Notes under the pieces: generated by a model
What the model was told of the DNA's origin: nothing
The model's input: only the letters and a program-made list of their open reading frames with translations
The model's database searches: none
Translations under genes and position numbers: made by a program
Shown here: one piece after another, positions 11,601 to 23,272 of the stretch
Layout: every line of letters begins with the position of its first letter
How positions within the stretch are numbered: position 1 is the first letter of the stretch
Assembly (NCBI GenBank): GCA_025617745.1
Contig: CM046861.1
Location: 9,964,244 to 10,028,243, forward strand
Source: Heliocidaris erythrogramma
Taxonomy: Eukaryota; Echinodermata; Echinoidea; Camarodonta; Echinometridae
DNA: 64,000 bases
Reading direction: 5' to 3'

Positions 11601-14600
11601 GTGTACATAAACTTTTAATCCGACTGCAAAATTGTCTTTCTTCCTGATACAAAATCCCATTTGAGATTTAAAATATTTAACAGATAAATACATATATTCT
11701 AAAAATGAAAATGAGCTTTATATTTCTTTGGAAATTTTACTAAATAGAAATCTATTTTCTTGATACAATGACGTACACGACGGAGCAAATTAATTCACAT
11801 TTATGGATGATAACTTTCCTGAGCGTCAATAGTGACAAACTATGCATTCAACTGCTTTGAGATAATGGACTTCAATAGTCAGTATGCGCGTTGTAAAAGA
11901 AATCTATGAATTTTAAATTTCAGAGTATATGTATCCACCTATTATATATTTTTCATCATATATGGGGATTTTTTTGTAATGAAGAGAAACAATTAAGCTC
12001 TAGGATTAAAAATATCTTCCTGACTGGATCGGTTTCCAATGGTTCATGTACAACTCCATATCATCAAGAAAATGGCATCCCCATGCAAAGTGTTAGCAGA
12101 ATGATACCGTCACTATGAACATGGCGAACAAATTAGCGGACAAAATTTACAGCTCCTCATTGTACCTTCCACACTAGCTCTGGTAGACAAAAGAACATCC
12201 CTTCATTGCTATTATGTAAAAATAAGTAGAACAGCTACTGATTTTCATACATTTTACTCGTAAAGTGTGTTTATTCTGTTACGGTGGTTTTTTTCGGGGG
12301 GGGGGGGGGGGTAACAAATCGTGTGTAAACAAGGCTTTAGGCTGTTGCATCATAAATTCAAGTGATTGTTATATTTTGACTTGTAATTACAAGAATTGAA
12401 AACAACTGCCATATGGAGGAGCTATGTCATAAAATACAGTTATTTGAATCTTTTTGTATATGTGTTTGAAGTGTATGTAGACAGAATTTAATTTATGGCT
12501 TCCCCATTAACATGCATATGCCATTTACATACATACATAGGCTATATGTATGTGCAGTGTAGGAAGATAATATTCTGGGATTTATTGCTTATCTACAGGT
12601 GAATATGCAATTCTGTATTAAAGGAGCTTCTTGCAAGTTGCAAAATTTATTTATTTATTGAGAAAGTGCCTCTTTAATGTTGAAGACTACACTCACAGTC
12701 TTGTGTTGAATATTAAGTGTCTGCAAGTGATATCAGTAATTACTACAAAGTGTTTGTTTAACGATAGCATGTTTGCAAAGCAGCTGGAATAGATAACACT
12801 TTCTGTCAGTAAGTTAGCCTGGTAAGTGCTATACTTTACTCTGAGTTCCTGACCACTTAAAACAATGTTGTTGTTTTTTAAACCCCCCAAAACCTAGTTT
12901 TGATACTGGTGGAAGGGTATGATAAACTTTATATCTTTCAGTCAAAATATGTTTGCTTTTGTGTAGCTTAGCAAACTGTATGACACATAAAGAAGCATCT
13001 GAAATGCAAAACCATAATTGTTGGTAATCGACCTGTTCACAAATATATTTAAATTTTATGCATACTTTTAAAACAAAGGTTGTTCTTGACGACCTGAAAG
13101 CTTGTTAGAGGCTTGTCAGACATAGCAACAAGTAATGTATGCAAACTGGATTCCAAGTATTGTAGTTCATTCATTAATAACAAGTTTATGGAATACCTCG
13201 TTACTAGGTCCCCAGGAAAGAAGCATCCATAGATTTGAAAAACTTTGTAAACATGTATATATCAGTGGCTTAAAAAGTATAATTTGACAAATCTGAATGA
13301 CAGTTTAGGTAACATCAAGCCTTATCATTGTAGTAGAGGTATTTAACCAACTCTATATCGTAATAGTATGGTTGTACCTCTGTGCAATGAAGTAATGATT
13401 TTCAACAATTATACACATTTCATTGGGGATGTATCTTTCCACACCACTAGCTATTGTTTAGCTACCTTATGTGTATCATTTTTCACCAGGAAATTACCAG
13501 GAAACGTTGATGGAGGCAATAGGAGAAGACTTGCCAGCTCACTTTGGTGGGACAGCGTGTGACCCAGACGGTGACCGTCGCTGTGTATCAAAGGTGAGAG
13601 GTCACGAATAGGAGTTATAATAGCCCCACTCATTAAGAAAATTGTTGTCTACTTGTAGTAACAGGTTATATGAAACCTACATATCCTTGTGTTGCCCTGC
13701 CTGCCAATCTTTTGAATTCTTTCTCTGATGACTCTCCTAGGTTACAAAACATGTCCTTGTTAAGATGAAAAAAAGATTATATTTAATGTTTGAATATACA
13801 GTCAAACCTGCTTTAGCGACCATCTGTATAGAAAGACCACCTGTCTATAAAGACCACAATTTTTGTTTCCCTTGAAAAATGTTTCTCATTGAAACGTTTA
13901 CTAAAGGAACCTGTACATAAAGACCGCTTTGCTTGTCTCCCTTGAGCGGTCTTTATATACAGGTTTCACTTTACTTTGGATGTTTGGTGAACATCATGAG
14001 GAATCTTTTGTTCAAATCTAATGGAAATGTGTGTTCTAAGAAAATAAAATTAATATATCCAGTTGGTCAATCTTGAACCTGCATTGTGTATTACCTAAAT
14101 TTGCCCTAATTCTTACGGTATACCTACAGCTCAAACCTTCAACCTCTCAACTGAACGTAAAGTGAATAAACCACTATACCCACTGGCATAAATCTGTAAG
14201 AATTTCTTTTCAACTGGGGGGCATGACCATTCATGGAGAACAAATTCATCCCCCCCCCCCCCCTGATGAAAAGAAGGAATGCCCGGATTTACGCCAATAC
14301 CACAACTCCCATGTCAAGTGTAATGTGTGATTTTGTTTGTTTGATCTCATTGTTACATTCTAGATCCGCTTTGGTGGAAAGGTGCCTGAATCGTTCTACC
14401 TGAAGAATGAATTCCTCCATGAGGGCAGACTGACGGAGGTTTCTATAGGCCATGGGTCAAAGTTAGAGCTTCCTTATGATGTCCAGGAGGAAGGCCAAGT
14501 ACTCAAGTAAGAACATAGCGTTCATGTGCATTTATTTAGTTTATGACATTTTTTTTATTTTGTGTGTGGAAAGTTCATTAAATTTGGGACAGATTTAATG

Positions 14601-15601
14601 TGTGCCATATCAACTACTCATTGTGCAGAAATCACATTTTTCGTGCAAATAAAGCATTGTCAAGTTTAAGTGTATATTAAAAAGGATACTTGCACCCATG
14701 ACAATTTTAAGGTATATAGTTGATCCTTATTTACTTTTTAGGGGATGTTTATGATAATTTTGATTACTCTTTGACTGACTTTATAATTTTGTCACTCTAA
14801 GCAGTTAACGATGTCTTTTAAAAAAAATAATGCTGTTCTTGATCAGGTGGGAGTTTATGACGAGACATAACAACATAGTCTTTGCAGTGTTCTACCAGCC
14901 ATCCCCAGATACCAAGAGAGACCAATGGGAGGAGGTTGTGAAGAAAACAAGATGCTCATGTCATCTTGTACCGGAGATTGGAGGGTACTCATGCTCCAAG
15001 CTGGGGACATGTAAGCTTTCATAGACCCTACTTCTTTCTCTGGCTCTATGTCTCTCTCTCTTGCTTTATGTATATATCTATTATCCTTCTTTTTCTCTCA
15101 GTCTTTCCACTTGTTATTTATGTTTTTGACATTTTCTGCTTCCTCCCTGTCCATGTATGTATGTATGTATCTACATTGTATCTATCTGTCCATCTACCTA
15201 TCTAGTTACCAGTCTCTATGTCTATCTACCTATCTATCTCTCTATCTATCTGCCGGTCTATATGTATATATGTATCCATCTTTCTATCTTCCCAGTTTTC
15301 TAGTTGCTCCAATATACATTAAAATTTAGCAATCTTTAAAATTCAAATTTTCAAACACAAACACTGTATGATGATTTTATTAATAGGATTGCATAGAAAA
15401 TAGAGTTTGTATCAATGTAAATAATTATTTTTCTCTGATATCAGATGATAGTTGTCTGTTTTTGTTTTTTAATATTCACACCTTTTGTTGTTTGTTTATC
15501 TTTCAGATGTTGTCCAGTTTGACAATAGTTTTAGTTGGGTGAGAGGTAAGAAGGTTCTTTACCTTATAGAGGTACAGAAGGAAGGTGACCATGAGAGCTA
15601 G
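5632..15601 (+). CDS. SEC14L2-like: SEC14-like protein (SEC14L2/3/4 type), complete, 11 exons
   Basis: Exons: 5632-5685, 6586-6661, 7080-7123, 8214-8276, 9000-9188, 9936-10092, 10659-10742, 13490-13593, 14364-14506, 14847-15010, 15507-15601 (stop TAG). All junctions are GT/AG and phases join to one 390-aa protein, close to the roughly 400 aa of vertebrate SEC14L2. The N-terminus MSGFVGDLSKKQSEAL matches the family start (MSG-VGDLS--Q-EAL), so I use the ATG at 5632 and not the in-frame one at 5581. The order is CRAL-TRIO N-terminal helices (about 1-60, with YLLKWLRARQFDVDKAE), the CRAL-TRIO lipid pocket (about 80-245, with GSPVWYEPFG, IVFDLEKAGL, NLIKPFLSE and HFGGT), then a GOLD domain (about 260-385, ending VVQFDNSFSWVRGKKVLY). 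Family members bind and transfer hydrophobic ligands (tocopherol, squalene, phosphoinositides) in cytosol and at Golgi membranes. Ligand cannot be predicted here. The GOLD domain excludes plain CRALBP/TTPA-type proteins. Confidence 0.95.
7334..7660. mobile_element. TTAA-flanked MITE, 327 bp, in intron 3 of the SEC14-like gene
   Basis: TTAA lies at 7330-7333 and 7661-7664, directly outside inverted ends AGGGAGCGACAAGTCGCAAT and its near-complement (AGGGAGTGGCAAGTCGTAAT read from the right). TTAA duplication is typical of the piggyBac superfamily. No transposase is present, so this is a non-autonomous copy. GC content is higher than in the surrounding intron. Confidence 0.75.
9243..9562. mobile_element. 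Diverged foldback element in intron 5 of the SEC14-like gene
   Basis: The left end (ATTCTCGAAACCAGCCCAAG, then TTTAGGCC) pairs imperfectly with the right end (GGCCTAAACTTAGG, then TTTTTCGAGAATG). About 320 bp, no ORF. Confidence 0.55.
9655..9668. repeat. Poly-G tract (14 G) after a T run
   Basis: Fourteen consecutive G preceded by ten or more T, inside intron 5 of the SEC14-like gene. Confidence 0.9.
10405..10556. repeat. Tandem duplication, two 76-bp units, upstream of SEC14-like exon 7
   Basis: Units 10405-10480 and 10481-10556 begin TGTCATGGATTATCTTGCAT and differ at only two bases, so the duplication is recent. It lies about 100 bp before the 3' splice site of exon 7. Confidence 0.9.
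10743..13489. other. Long intron 7 of the SEC14-like gene
   Basis: This 2.7-kb intron holds unique AT-rich sequence and a 16-base poly-G tract at 12296-12311. No exon-like open frame with a known domain was found on either strand. Confidence 0.6.
13799..13973. mobile_element. pogo/Tigger-like MITE relic in intron 8 of the SEC14-like gene
   Basis: The left end reads CAGTCAAACCTGCTTTAGCG and the right end, reversed, AAAGTGAAACCTGTATATAA. Both are followed by AAAGACC words that recur inside. Flanking TA and the CAGTNNAACC start resemble pogo/Tigger-type termini. A related relic lies at 23010-23199. Confidence 0.55.
14190..14295. repeat. Foldback-type repeat with internal poly-G and poly-C
   Basis: The segment runs from GTAAGAATTTCTTTTCAACT through six G, an interior near GGTCAT-complement, and a 14-base C run, to GGAATGCCCGGATTTACGCC. 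A second copy in opposite orientation lies at about 55604-55716. Confidence 0.65.
15055..15275. repeat. Pyrimidine-rich (TCTA)n-like microsatellite in intron 10
   Basis: Degenerate repeats of TCTA, TATG and TCTC over about 200 bases, just after the exon 10 donor. Open frames here are low-complexity artefacts. Confidence 0.85.
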
Positions 15602-15810
15602 AAGGTCTGAAGTCCATTATTGCCAATGTGGGACACAAGAACCACCAGCATGTAGATGTACCGCAAGCAGCACAAAGATATTTTCTGTTGAGAGCTAGAA
15701 GGGCATTAACTAATAATGTGAGCTAGAAAGTCTCAAGTCCAACATTGCCAACATGGGATATCAGTTCCACCAGCATGTACCTCAAGCAGCACAAAGATAG
15801 TATCGTTGGC
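15595..15810 (+). repeat. SEC14L2-like: Diverged direct duplication spanning the SEC14-like stop codon and 3' UTR
   Basis: The block starting GAGAGCTAGAAGGTCTGAAG (15593) recurs as GTGAGCTAGAAAGTCTCAAG (15719), each continuing through ATTGCCAA, CCACCAGCATGTA and CAAGCAGCACAAAGATA. The first copy includes the final codons and TAG of the gene, the second lies in the presumed 3' UTR. Confidence 0.75.
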
Positions 15811-15811
15811 G

Positions 15812-15872
15812 TTATGCCAAAAGGGCCTTATCACTGTATAAAGTCTATGGCCTTAAGGCCCTTTTGGCATAA
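15812..15872. repeat. Perfect 19-bp hairpin in the presumed SEC14-like 3' UTR
   Basis: TTATGCCAAAAGGGCCTTA at 15812-15830 is fully complementary to 15854-15872, with a 23-base loop. It may be a small foldback repeat; a structured 3' UTR element is the alternative. Confidence 0.8.
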
Positions 15873-16086
15873 GGCTGACGGTATGTGGTGAGAGCGAGAA
15901 GGGATTTAACTCTAAAAAAATGATAAAGAGTTAGTACCCTTCTATCTTTCAACAGACTATGATATTAGACATTCTTTATATTTCATATTACCATGCCATA
16001 TTTCTACAAAAGTTTTCTTGTTAAACAAGAAACTCCTTTTAAGGTACATGTATGCCATGCAATTGCTATCGCATGCCTTTGTAATA

Positions 16087-16749
16087 TGTGACCCTCCACC
16101 ACAAAACGACCAATAAGTGGGAAATTTGGGTTTTTAAAATATCAACACAGTTTGAAAGCTTAGATTCTAAGCTTTAAAATGATATATACGGTAACTTGTC
16201 TTGTATGGACTAAGCAAACCCTTGTAAACTACAATGAGAGTGTCGTGTCATACAGGCTAATGACCAAAACAATAGAGAAAACACTGGCTCTAAAGAAGAG
16301 TGACCATTTAAGAGTGTCTAATCTGTGTCCTATTGTTTGTCGTGCAAAAGGTTAGAGTCAAAACTCCCTAGCATACAGTGTGAAGTACTAATTGGATTGG
16401 GTTGAAATTTTCTATACCTTCAGAACAGATATATTTCTTTGTTTCTTTACATTTCGAATATCAGACAGTGCATAGTTCTTAAGCTATACAAGATGTGAAG
16501 TACAATCCCAGCAAGTTGACACACAGAGTTTGAATGTCAAGGAAAACATGGTCATTTTAAATGAGAGTAAAAACATATTTAAACAAGGTAATTTAACCTG
16601 AAATTTTGTCAGATGGTAGATTAATAAATGAACTTTCAGAAAATATAAAAAACTTAAAATCAAAATTTCCACTCCAAACCACCTTTTACAGCTGTTTACT
16701 CTTAAAATCCCATTGCGACTTATTGGTCGTTTTGTGGTGGAGGGTCACA
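16087..16749. mobile_element. 663-bp MITE with 32-bp perfect TIRs and TA target duplication
   Basis: TGTGACCCTCCACCACAAAA begins at 16087 and continues identically for 32 bases in the inverted copy ending at 16749. TA flanks both ends (16085-16086, 16750-16751). No transposase frame is present. TA duplication and long TIRs fit a non-autonomous Tc1/mariner-type element. The perfect TIRs suggest a fairly recent insertion. Confidence 0.85.
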
Positions 16750-17243
16750 TATGTACTCCCAAAATACAATATATGACTTTTAGACAACGTTAAACACAGA
16801 CATCTCAGCTGTTAGACGAAGGCATATTAATGCGGTTGTAGTTCTAGGAAGTGGCACTTTTAGATGCACCCCTAAGGAAAATATTGTTTTTTATATCACA
16901 TTATTTGGTTTCAAAAAGGGCATCTCAAAATCGGTATAAATGTGTATACTAGCTCTGGATCATGATATGGTTCTACCCCTGTGAACAAAAAATATTTTTA
17001 ACGTGCCGGATGCCTCTAGAAGTGCCACGACCTTTAATAACTGAGCTGCTACAGTATATACTATATTTATAAAAAAACTGGAAACCTTGCCTGCCTTATA
17101 ACTTGCAGGGTTTCTTATTTTCTCCTTTCAGGCATAACAATAGATAGGAAGAGATTAAGGCAACTTTTAAATGGTTTCTAAATCTACAATGATTCCTTTC
17201 TGTTGGATGGTTTCCTGTACTATATAACTTTATACCCCCCTTC

Positions 17244-17268
17244 TCCTCTCTCTCTCTCTCTCTCTCCT
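17244..17268. repeat. (TC)n microsatellite
   Basis: About 25 bases of CT/TC repeats in intergenic DNA. Confidence 0.9.
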
Positions 17269-17674
17269 CCTCTCGCTTAAAATGAAAGCCATATTTCATG
17301 CTACTTTGCCAAAACTCAATAGCAAGTGATTTTAAGGGAATATATAATTGTTATATATTTTAATCTGAACTACAAAACCGAATTTTCAGTCTTTAATTAA
17401 CATGGTTAAATATTTCAGATGATACATCACTTTTTGATATACTTATATCAACATTAACTATAGATAATGAAACAATTCTCAAGAACTGAACAGCTCAGGA
17501 TTTTAATTAATGCTGTTTAGTTGAACTGACTTCATAATGAGTTACTTTATAGACAGAGACAATTGAGTGCCATGGGTTAGGTTTTTGCATATGTGGAGAT
17601 TTGTGATCGTGAAGTGAAAATGGTTTAATATTAAATAAATGTGCATATTATCTTTCTGTTAATAGTAAAGTCAT

Positions 17675-17701
17675 AATATATATATATATATATATATATA
17701 A
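17675..17701. repeat. (AT)n microsatellite
   Basis: About 26 bases of AT dinucleotide. Confidence 0.9.
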
Positions 17702-18473
17702 TTTTTATTTCCATTATGACTGCCTACCTCTGCCATTTTGTCATAATGATATAGGCCTATTATTTAGGCCTATACATGCTAAATTAAGGCCAGTGTTTTT
17801 TGGCATTAAACTTTTGTGATTCTGTTCGCGAAAGTTGCTGATTTGACATTAGTCAATACTAAACATTTATTAAACTTGTAGCCTTATTCTATAATCTTTC
17901 TTTCTCTTTCTTTCTACAGTGCATCCCCCCAAAAAGTTAACAGTTGGAAAAAGTCTCCCAAAATAAAGATTTCAAAATATCTGGAGGAAATGTTCGTACT
18001 TGTGGATAGATTAGGGTCTCTTCTACCAAATGACACCAAAAAATCTAGCAATATTTAAAGCTCGAGTGAGCAAAAGCAAACGTTTACGAAAGGGTGCAAA
18101 ATTCAGACATGACAAGATTTAGTGTTTTGTTCTGGCTGGTATTACAAATTTGAGAACCGTTAAAAGTTGACAGGTGGGAAAATGTCTCCCCACATTAATA
18201 TTTCAAAATATGTTCATGAAATTTTCATTTTTCTTGACCTACTACTACTAGAAGACCTCATAGAACTTATATATGCCATTTTGATGGGGTGTCCAAACTT
18301 CACACATTTCAGTTTTTTCAGGAATGTGATATTCGATCCACGTTTTTTTCATATTATACCATAAAACTTTATTTTGAAAAATTGTAAGGCATCTTCGCTA
18401 GAAATAAAGATACTCTGACTTTTATTGGAAAACTCATATTTTTCAGATCGAATGCAAAGACTGCCAACTTTGC

Positions 18474-18720
18474 AGATCTATTGTCAATATTTTTATAATT
18501 CCGTACTTACTTCCAAACCAAACGTACTGTGGGCCATACTGGGTTTCTCTTTCCATTAGTGTTGTCAGATTTTGACATCTTGTCAAAGTTGGTTTTTTTT
18601 TAGATCTTGTCAATATTTTGATAATTTCATACCCAATTCCAAACCACATGTTGGTCATACTTCATGTCGTTTTCTCTTTCTATTAGTGGTGCCATATTTG
18701 TGACATCTTATTAATTGCTT
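18474..18720. repeat. Diverged tandem repeat, two units of about 128 bp
   Basis: The order GATCT-TTGTCAATATTTT, TTCCAAACCA, GGTCATAC or GGCCATAC, TTCTCTTTC-ATTAGTG, TGACATCTT occurs twice in a row, starting at about 18474 and 18602. Units are clearly related but diverged. Confidence 0.7.
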
Positions 18721-19410
18721 AGAGATATTGAACCCCATCTGCAAAGTTTGTGGTAAATAGGGACACGCCAACTTCCAAAGGAGGTGCACACCATTATGCT
18801 CTGTGTATGATTGTTTGACATTTTTCATTATTCATGTATGGTTTAGTGAGAAAGCTTAGTTCCATTAATTTAATTAATTTTGTTTCAAATTTATTATATG
18901 TTCTGGTAATTAACTCTTAACTCTTTCAGTGCTGATGGCACGTAAATGTGACAGATAGACTTGTCATTTTCATTCACCAATTGCTCGACCACAGGAAAGG
19001 TATGTGGTCGTCAATGTATATCAAAATTTTGAGCGTAAATCAAGCATTCTAAATATATGATTATAATTATATGCTACCATAGAAAATTTCAGAGAAAATT
19101 GCAGATTTTTAAAAAGATATTACCTTATTTCAACATTAAAAACAATAGTAAACAAATGAAAAACCAAAATATAATGGACAAAAAAGAAACTCAAATGTAA
19201 TTTTCAATCATTCTTATGTATAACGTTGGGTAAAGTAGTAATGTTTGGTATCATAAGAAATGATAATAAATTTCCTACAAGTCTTGTACACAATATTTTG
19301 TGAAATAATAGATGGTTAATGAAGTGCAGGCTTTTTGAAAAGTAAGCGTTGATCACATTTTGGTAAAATTTGAAAATAGCTAAACCCCTTGGCACAGTAA
19401 GAGTAAAGAT

Positions 19411-19482
19411 AGAATATGGTGCGCTTAGAAACAACAGTATTAAGCGCCTAATAAATGTTATGTATTATTATTATTATTACCT
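19411..19482 (+). repeat. SINE 3' tail fragment with (ATT)n
   Basis: GTGCGCTTAG...AAGCGCCTAATAAATGTTATG followed by (TTA)n resembles the end of the SINE at 48544-48829 (GTGCGCAATATAAATGTAG, then ATT repeats). Confidence 0.5.
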
Positions 19483-21305
19483 TCTATGTGTACATGTTAG
19501 GCATTGTGTGACCAAATATCTTTCCAAAGTACTTGTACTAACTAATGATGTGTATATAGTTTTGTATGGATGTAATCTTGCCCATTTTTAATCTGTGATA
19601 TGGTTATGGTTATATTTATGTATGGTGCAAGCTGATATTACATGTACACTATGTGAAATGATATGCTAATACAATTTATACATGTATGTCATATCAATAT
19701 GATTTTCATCGTTGACAATCTGACTGGTGTAATTATTATCAATATACATTTATATTGTAAGAAAGATTAAAGCTTAAATTTATATATAAGTAAACTTTTT
19801 ATTTTAAAAAATGTGTAGTGTGTAAATGTTGATACATACATGTACATCTTTAAAATGGTCATATTCTTTTCCATTTTATGTTGCATTTTACATTTTGTTC
19901 ATCTGAAAATTGTTGGGTTCATTTTGATTATTGAAAATGTTGGTGTGCATGATATATCTATTTCATTTTTTAATGTCCAATAGGTAGAATATGGGACATC
20001 TGAAGTTGTTGGTGGTTCAGTCTCTTTAAACTGTCATTGGCATCACAAATCAATCATAAATAAGTTTTATCATTATGTATGTATTCATAAGATTATTTAA
20101 ATGGTGGAGGGTGTTCAGTCCAAGTGTAGTGTATTTTTCTTTATTTCCTTAGAATTTGTTTTAATTTCACATCACGTTGTGTTTTAGATGGGTGTTATCA
20201 TACTGTTTTGTTGTGTAGTGTCCAATCACACTACAATTTGAATACTGATGTAACCTTATATCATTACTAAAGTAGTAGACGAATTTAAAAGACGAATTTA
20301 AAGGAACATGTAATACCGCCATTAACTTTCTTGATATCATGTCAGACATTTTAAAGCAAGTTCTGTGAGCATCCAGCAAAGGTGGATGCTGGTGCTATAC
20401 AAGAAGCCATCATCGCCGTTGTTGTCATCATCATATCTATGGTCTTTACATAAGAAACCCTCGTCCTCTTAATCCTTTATTTTAGAACATGTATGTCTTT
20501 CTTAAGTGTTTTTATGTGTGGGTTTGTTTAGCATTATGTCCGAGGACATTTTCGGACAGAGAACAAAAAAAAAATGACAACAATGGTCCTTGGAAGCCGG
20601 ACAATAGTCCTCGAACGTCGAACAATGAATTTGTGCTTTATTCCGTCGACTGTCCGAGGACGAGTAACAATAGAGAAACAATAGTTGTCCTCGGAAGTAA
20701 AGCCATGTAAACCTGTGTGTGTGTGGGTGTGTGTGTAGTTGGGTATTTGCAGACGTATCAAGCCGATTATGTTTACATCAGTGCACAGACCTGCCATCCG
20801 AAAGATGTGGCTTACTTTCAAACTGGGGTCTGTCAGAGTCGGTTTGTAGGCAAAGACGGAGGGCCGACGGTACTACTATACCAACCTCACATCTCCCTCT
20901 TATATTTTTATGTTCATATTGATATTAGATAAAGACAAAGTTGTACTCAGTTTATTCACTTCATACAACTGGTATATGGAATTGTGCAATACACACCTAT
21001 CCTCTACCTGGTGATCTTTTGTACTGTCATTACAAGGATGCATGCCATCTGCATGAAAAAAATGTATCTCACTTTTGTCATTAGCGAAAATTGTTGTTTG
21101 TGTTATGGTATAGCAGCTGTAATGGAAAAAAAATATTTATATCAATGAATATTTTTAAAATTTGTTTTCTTTTCATATTTTTGAAATGGAAAGGATAATT
21201 GTGTTCAACATGAAAGGAAGTAAAAGTGTGAAAATGTAAAATGTACAGAGAATGAGAGAATATCAGCAACAGTTGGTGGAAAGAGAAGTGATGGGAGAGA
21301 GTAAG

Positions 21306-21329
21306 AGAGAGAGAGAGAGAGAGAGAGAG
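21306..21329. repeat. (GA)n microsatellite
   Basis: About 24 bases of GA dinucleotide. Confidence 0.9.
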
Positions 21330-21396
21330 CAAACAGATATACACATTGTAATATACATACTAGTGCATGCTCTGGAGTTGTATATACCGTAATACA

Positions 21397-21505
21397 GTAT
21401 GTGCATCCATTGATAGCTTTACAATTTCTCAAGTGCATTATCGAGGCCATAGGCCGAGGTGAGATATTGCACAAGAGAAATTCTATTATCTATGGATGCA
21501 CATTT
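21397..21505. mobile_element. Small foldback element, about 110 bp
   Basis: TGTGCATCCATTGATAG and AATTTCTC-AGTGCA on the left pair with TATTGCACAAGAGAAATT and CTATGGATGCACA on the right. The centre holds GAGGCCATAGGCCGAGGT. No ORF. Confidence 0.65.
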
Positions 21506-22002
21506 TATGGTATATTTGACAATGAGCATGTACTGTGTATTATATAAGATGGGAAACTGCTTGTGGGAGCTCACCAACTACATGCATTTACATTACAACC
21601 TCCATCACAACTCATAAAATGCAAAATTCATTGCGACTTCACATAGTACACATGCATCGCAGTACAGGCACACTCATATAATTTGCTTGTGCGCAGCTAT
21701 ACCGTTCCGCGTATGTCATAAGTTATCGGTACTTTGGCCGTATGGGATTTTGTACACAAATACGCGTGTAAAAATTGCTATATACCACGGTCATGGCCAT
21801 ATAACGAATTATGCAATGGCAAGAAGAGTGAATCTGACCAATCAGAAGCCTTCTTTCAAGGGACCCATCTTATATAATAATTTATTTTTAACTTTTTTTT
21901 CAGTTTTCTCAAAACTGATGGTATGTCTATGGCACATCTAAAAGGCTTTTAATCTCCATAAAAGTTAACGTACCGATCTGGACCCACTATCATAGTAGGA
22001 GT

Positions 22003-22231
22003 ACTGTGGTATATTGGTGAATGCTCTCGACTCTCATACGAGATGTTCTAGGTTCGATCCTCGCTAGGTGCTTACATCCTTGGGCAAGGTGTTTTGCCGT
22101 TATGTCCCTCTCCACCCAGGTGTAAATGGGTACCTGGCAATACTGGATTAATAATAATTGCAGGGCCCACAGGAAGAGCAGTATATGAATACTGATGTGG
22201 CTACCCTGGGTAAATAAGACCACATTATTAA
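22003..22231 (+). mobile_element. tRNA-derived SINE
   Basis: The head has an A-box-like GTGGTATATTGGTGAATGC and a B-box-like AGGTTCGATCCTC. It is followed by a conserved central block (CTTGGGCAAGGTGTTTT, then CTCTCCACCCAGGTGTAAAT, GGGTACCTGG), shared with the SINEs at 48544 and 37330. It ends in ACCCTGGGTAAATAA and AT-rich sequence. The Pol III boxes imply plus orientation. Confidence 0.8.
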
Positions 22232-22418
22232 TACACTGAGTTAACTTTGCATAAGTCGAATTTGTTGGGACAAAATAAAAATTGTTCAACTTATGCAAAT
22301 TTTGAATTAGGAAATGTAAATAACACGTTTTGCATAGTCTGGTTAAAAAAAATTATTCGACTCTGACTCTAGGTAAAGTGCGACTTACGCGACTTTGAGT
22401 TATGCAAGGTTGACTGTA
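22232..22418. mobile_element. pogo/Tigger-like foldback relic, 187 bp
   Basis: The right end reversed reads TACAGTCAACCTTGCATAAC and the left end TACACTGAGTTAACTTTGCA then TAAGTCGAA. Inverted ends, no ORF. It directly follows the SINE tail, so one element probably inserted at the edge of the other. Confidence 0.6.
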
Positions 22419-23009
22419 CTGTACGTTATCATTACATTATCATTACATTATTTCCTACGTTACGGCGAATTCGATCAATGCAGTTTTTATTCCGTCACAA
22501 CTGAAATTCAACGTTAACGTGAAAGCAACCGCGAGTTAAGGTAAATGATAATAGGCTGAAATAAAAGGATTCGCCCTAACGTCGGAATAAACATCATTTT
22601 CATTATCATTATTCTCATTATTATTATCATTATGTTCAGAATTTACAAAGCTGTGATATATCTACCTTGAATTTAAAACAGAAGGCAGATGTAGCGACTA
22701 AAAAATGCCATGCGTCTAGATAAGTTGACTCTAACCTTTGTAATCAATGTCACTCATAACACATTCTAATATCAAAAGTTCTATGCAAAGATAAAAAACC
22801 ACGCTGAGCACTATCATTCTTTCTTTATTGTAGATATATATTTCTTCTTTCAAACAATAATAAAGTACTTTACATAAACAGTTATCTAAGAATACATCAA
22901 AACATGATTTAGTCGGTGAATACAAATATCGGAGATACATGTACATTATTCAGAGAAAAGTACTAGTTTAATACATGCACTTAAAATGTAAATCCCTGTT
23001 CACGTACAT

Positions 23010-23199
23010 TAAAACCTGTATATATAAAGACCACAAGAAATGTGGTTTTTATAAGCAGATGGTCTTTTTACAGGTTACATTATTACAATGATGTATACTT
23101 TTAATACCAGGGGAACAAAATATATTTTCTTTATAGACAAGTGGTCTTAATTACACTTCCCTGGTCTTTCTATACAGGTGGTCACTGAAGCAGTTTTCA
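23010..23199. mobile_element. pogo/Tigger-like MITE relic, related to 13799-13973
   Basis: Contains AAACCTGTATATATAAAGACC at the left and TTTCTATACAGGTGGTCACT at the right, with internal copies of the GGTCTTT word. Same family as the relic in intron 8 of the SEC14-like gene. Confidence 0.55.
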
Positions 23200-23272
23200 C
23201 TTCAATTTTATTCTTCATGTCGTGTAGCTTAACTTTTCCCAGCTCCTGCATGCCACAGACCATTATAACTAA

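Larger units (their letters stand above)
15873..22731. other. Tail-to-tail intergenic region, first part
   Basis: No coding exon is supported. It includes the remaining SEC14-like 3' UTR (its end is not determinable; AATAAA occurs several times, for example near 17633 and 17952), several MITEs and SINEs listed separately, microsatellites, and AT-rich unique sequence. A diverged direct repeat occurs at about 17936 and 18165 (GTTAACAGTTGG / GTTGACAGGTGG). Confidence 0.5.

Noticed and set aside
15048-15329. Ser/Leu/Tyr-rich open frames after SEC14-like exon 10
   Set aside because: They are translations of a TCTA-type microsatellite.
20717-20932. Cys-rich plus-strand frames
   Set aside because: Two overlapping frames over a GT-rich stretch, with no known domain and no splice context.
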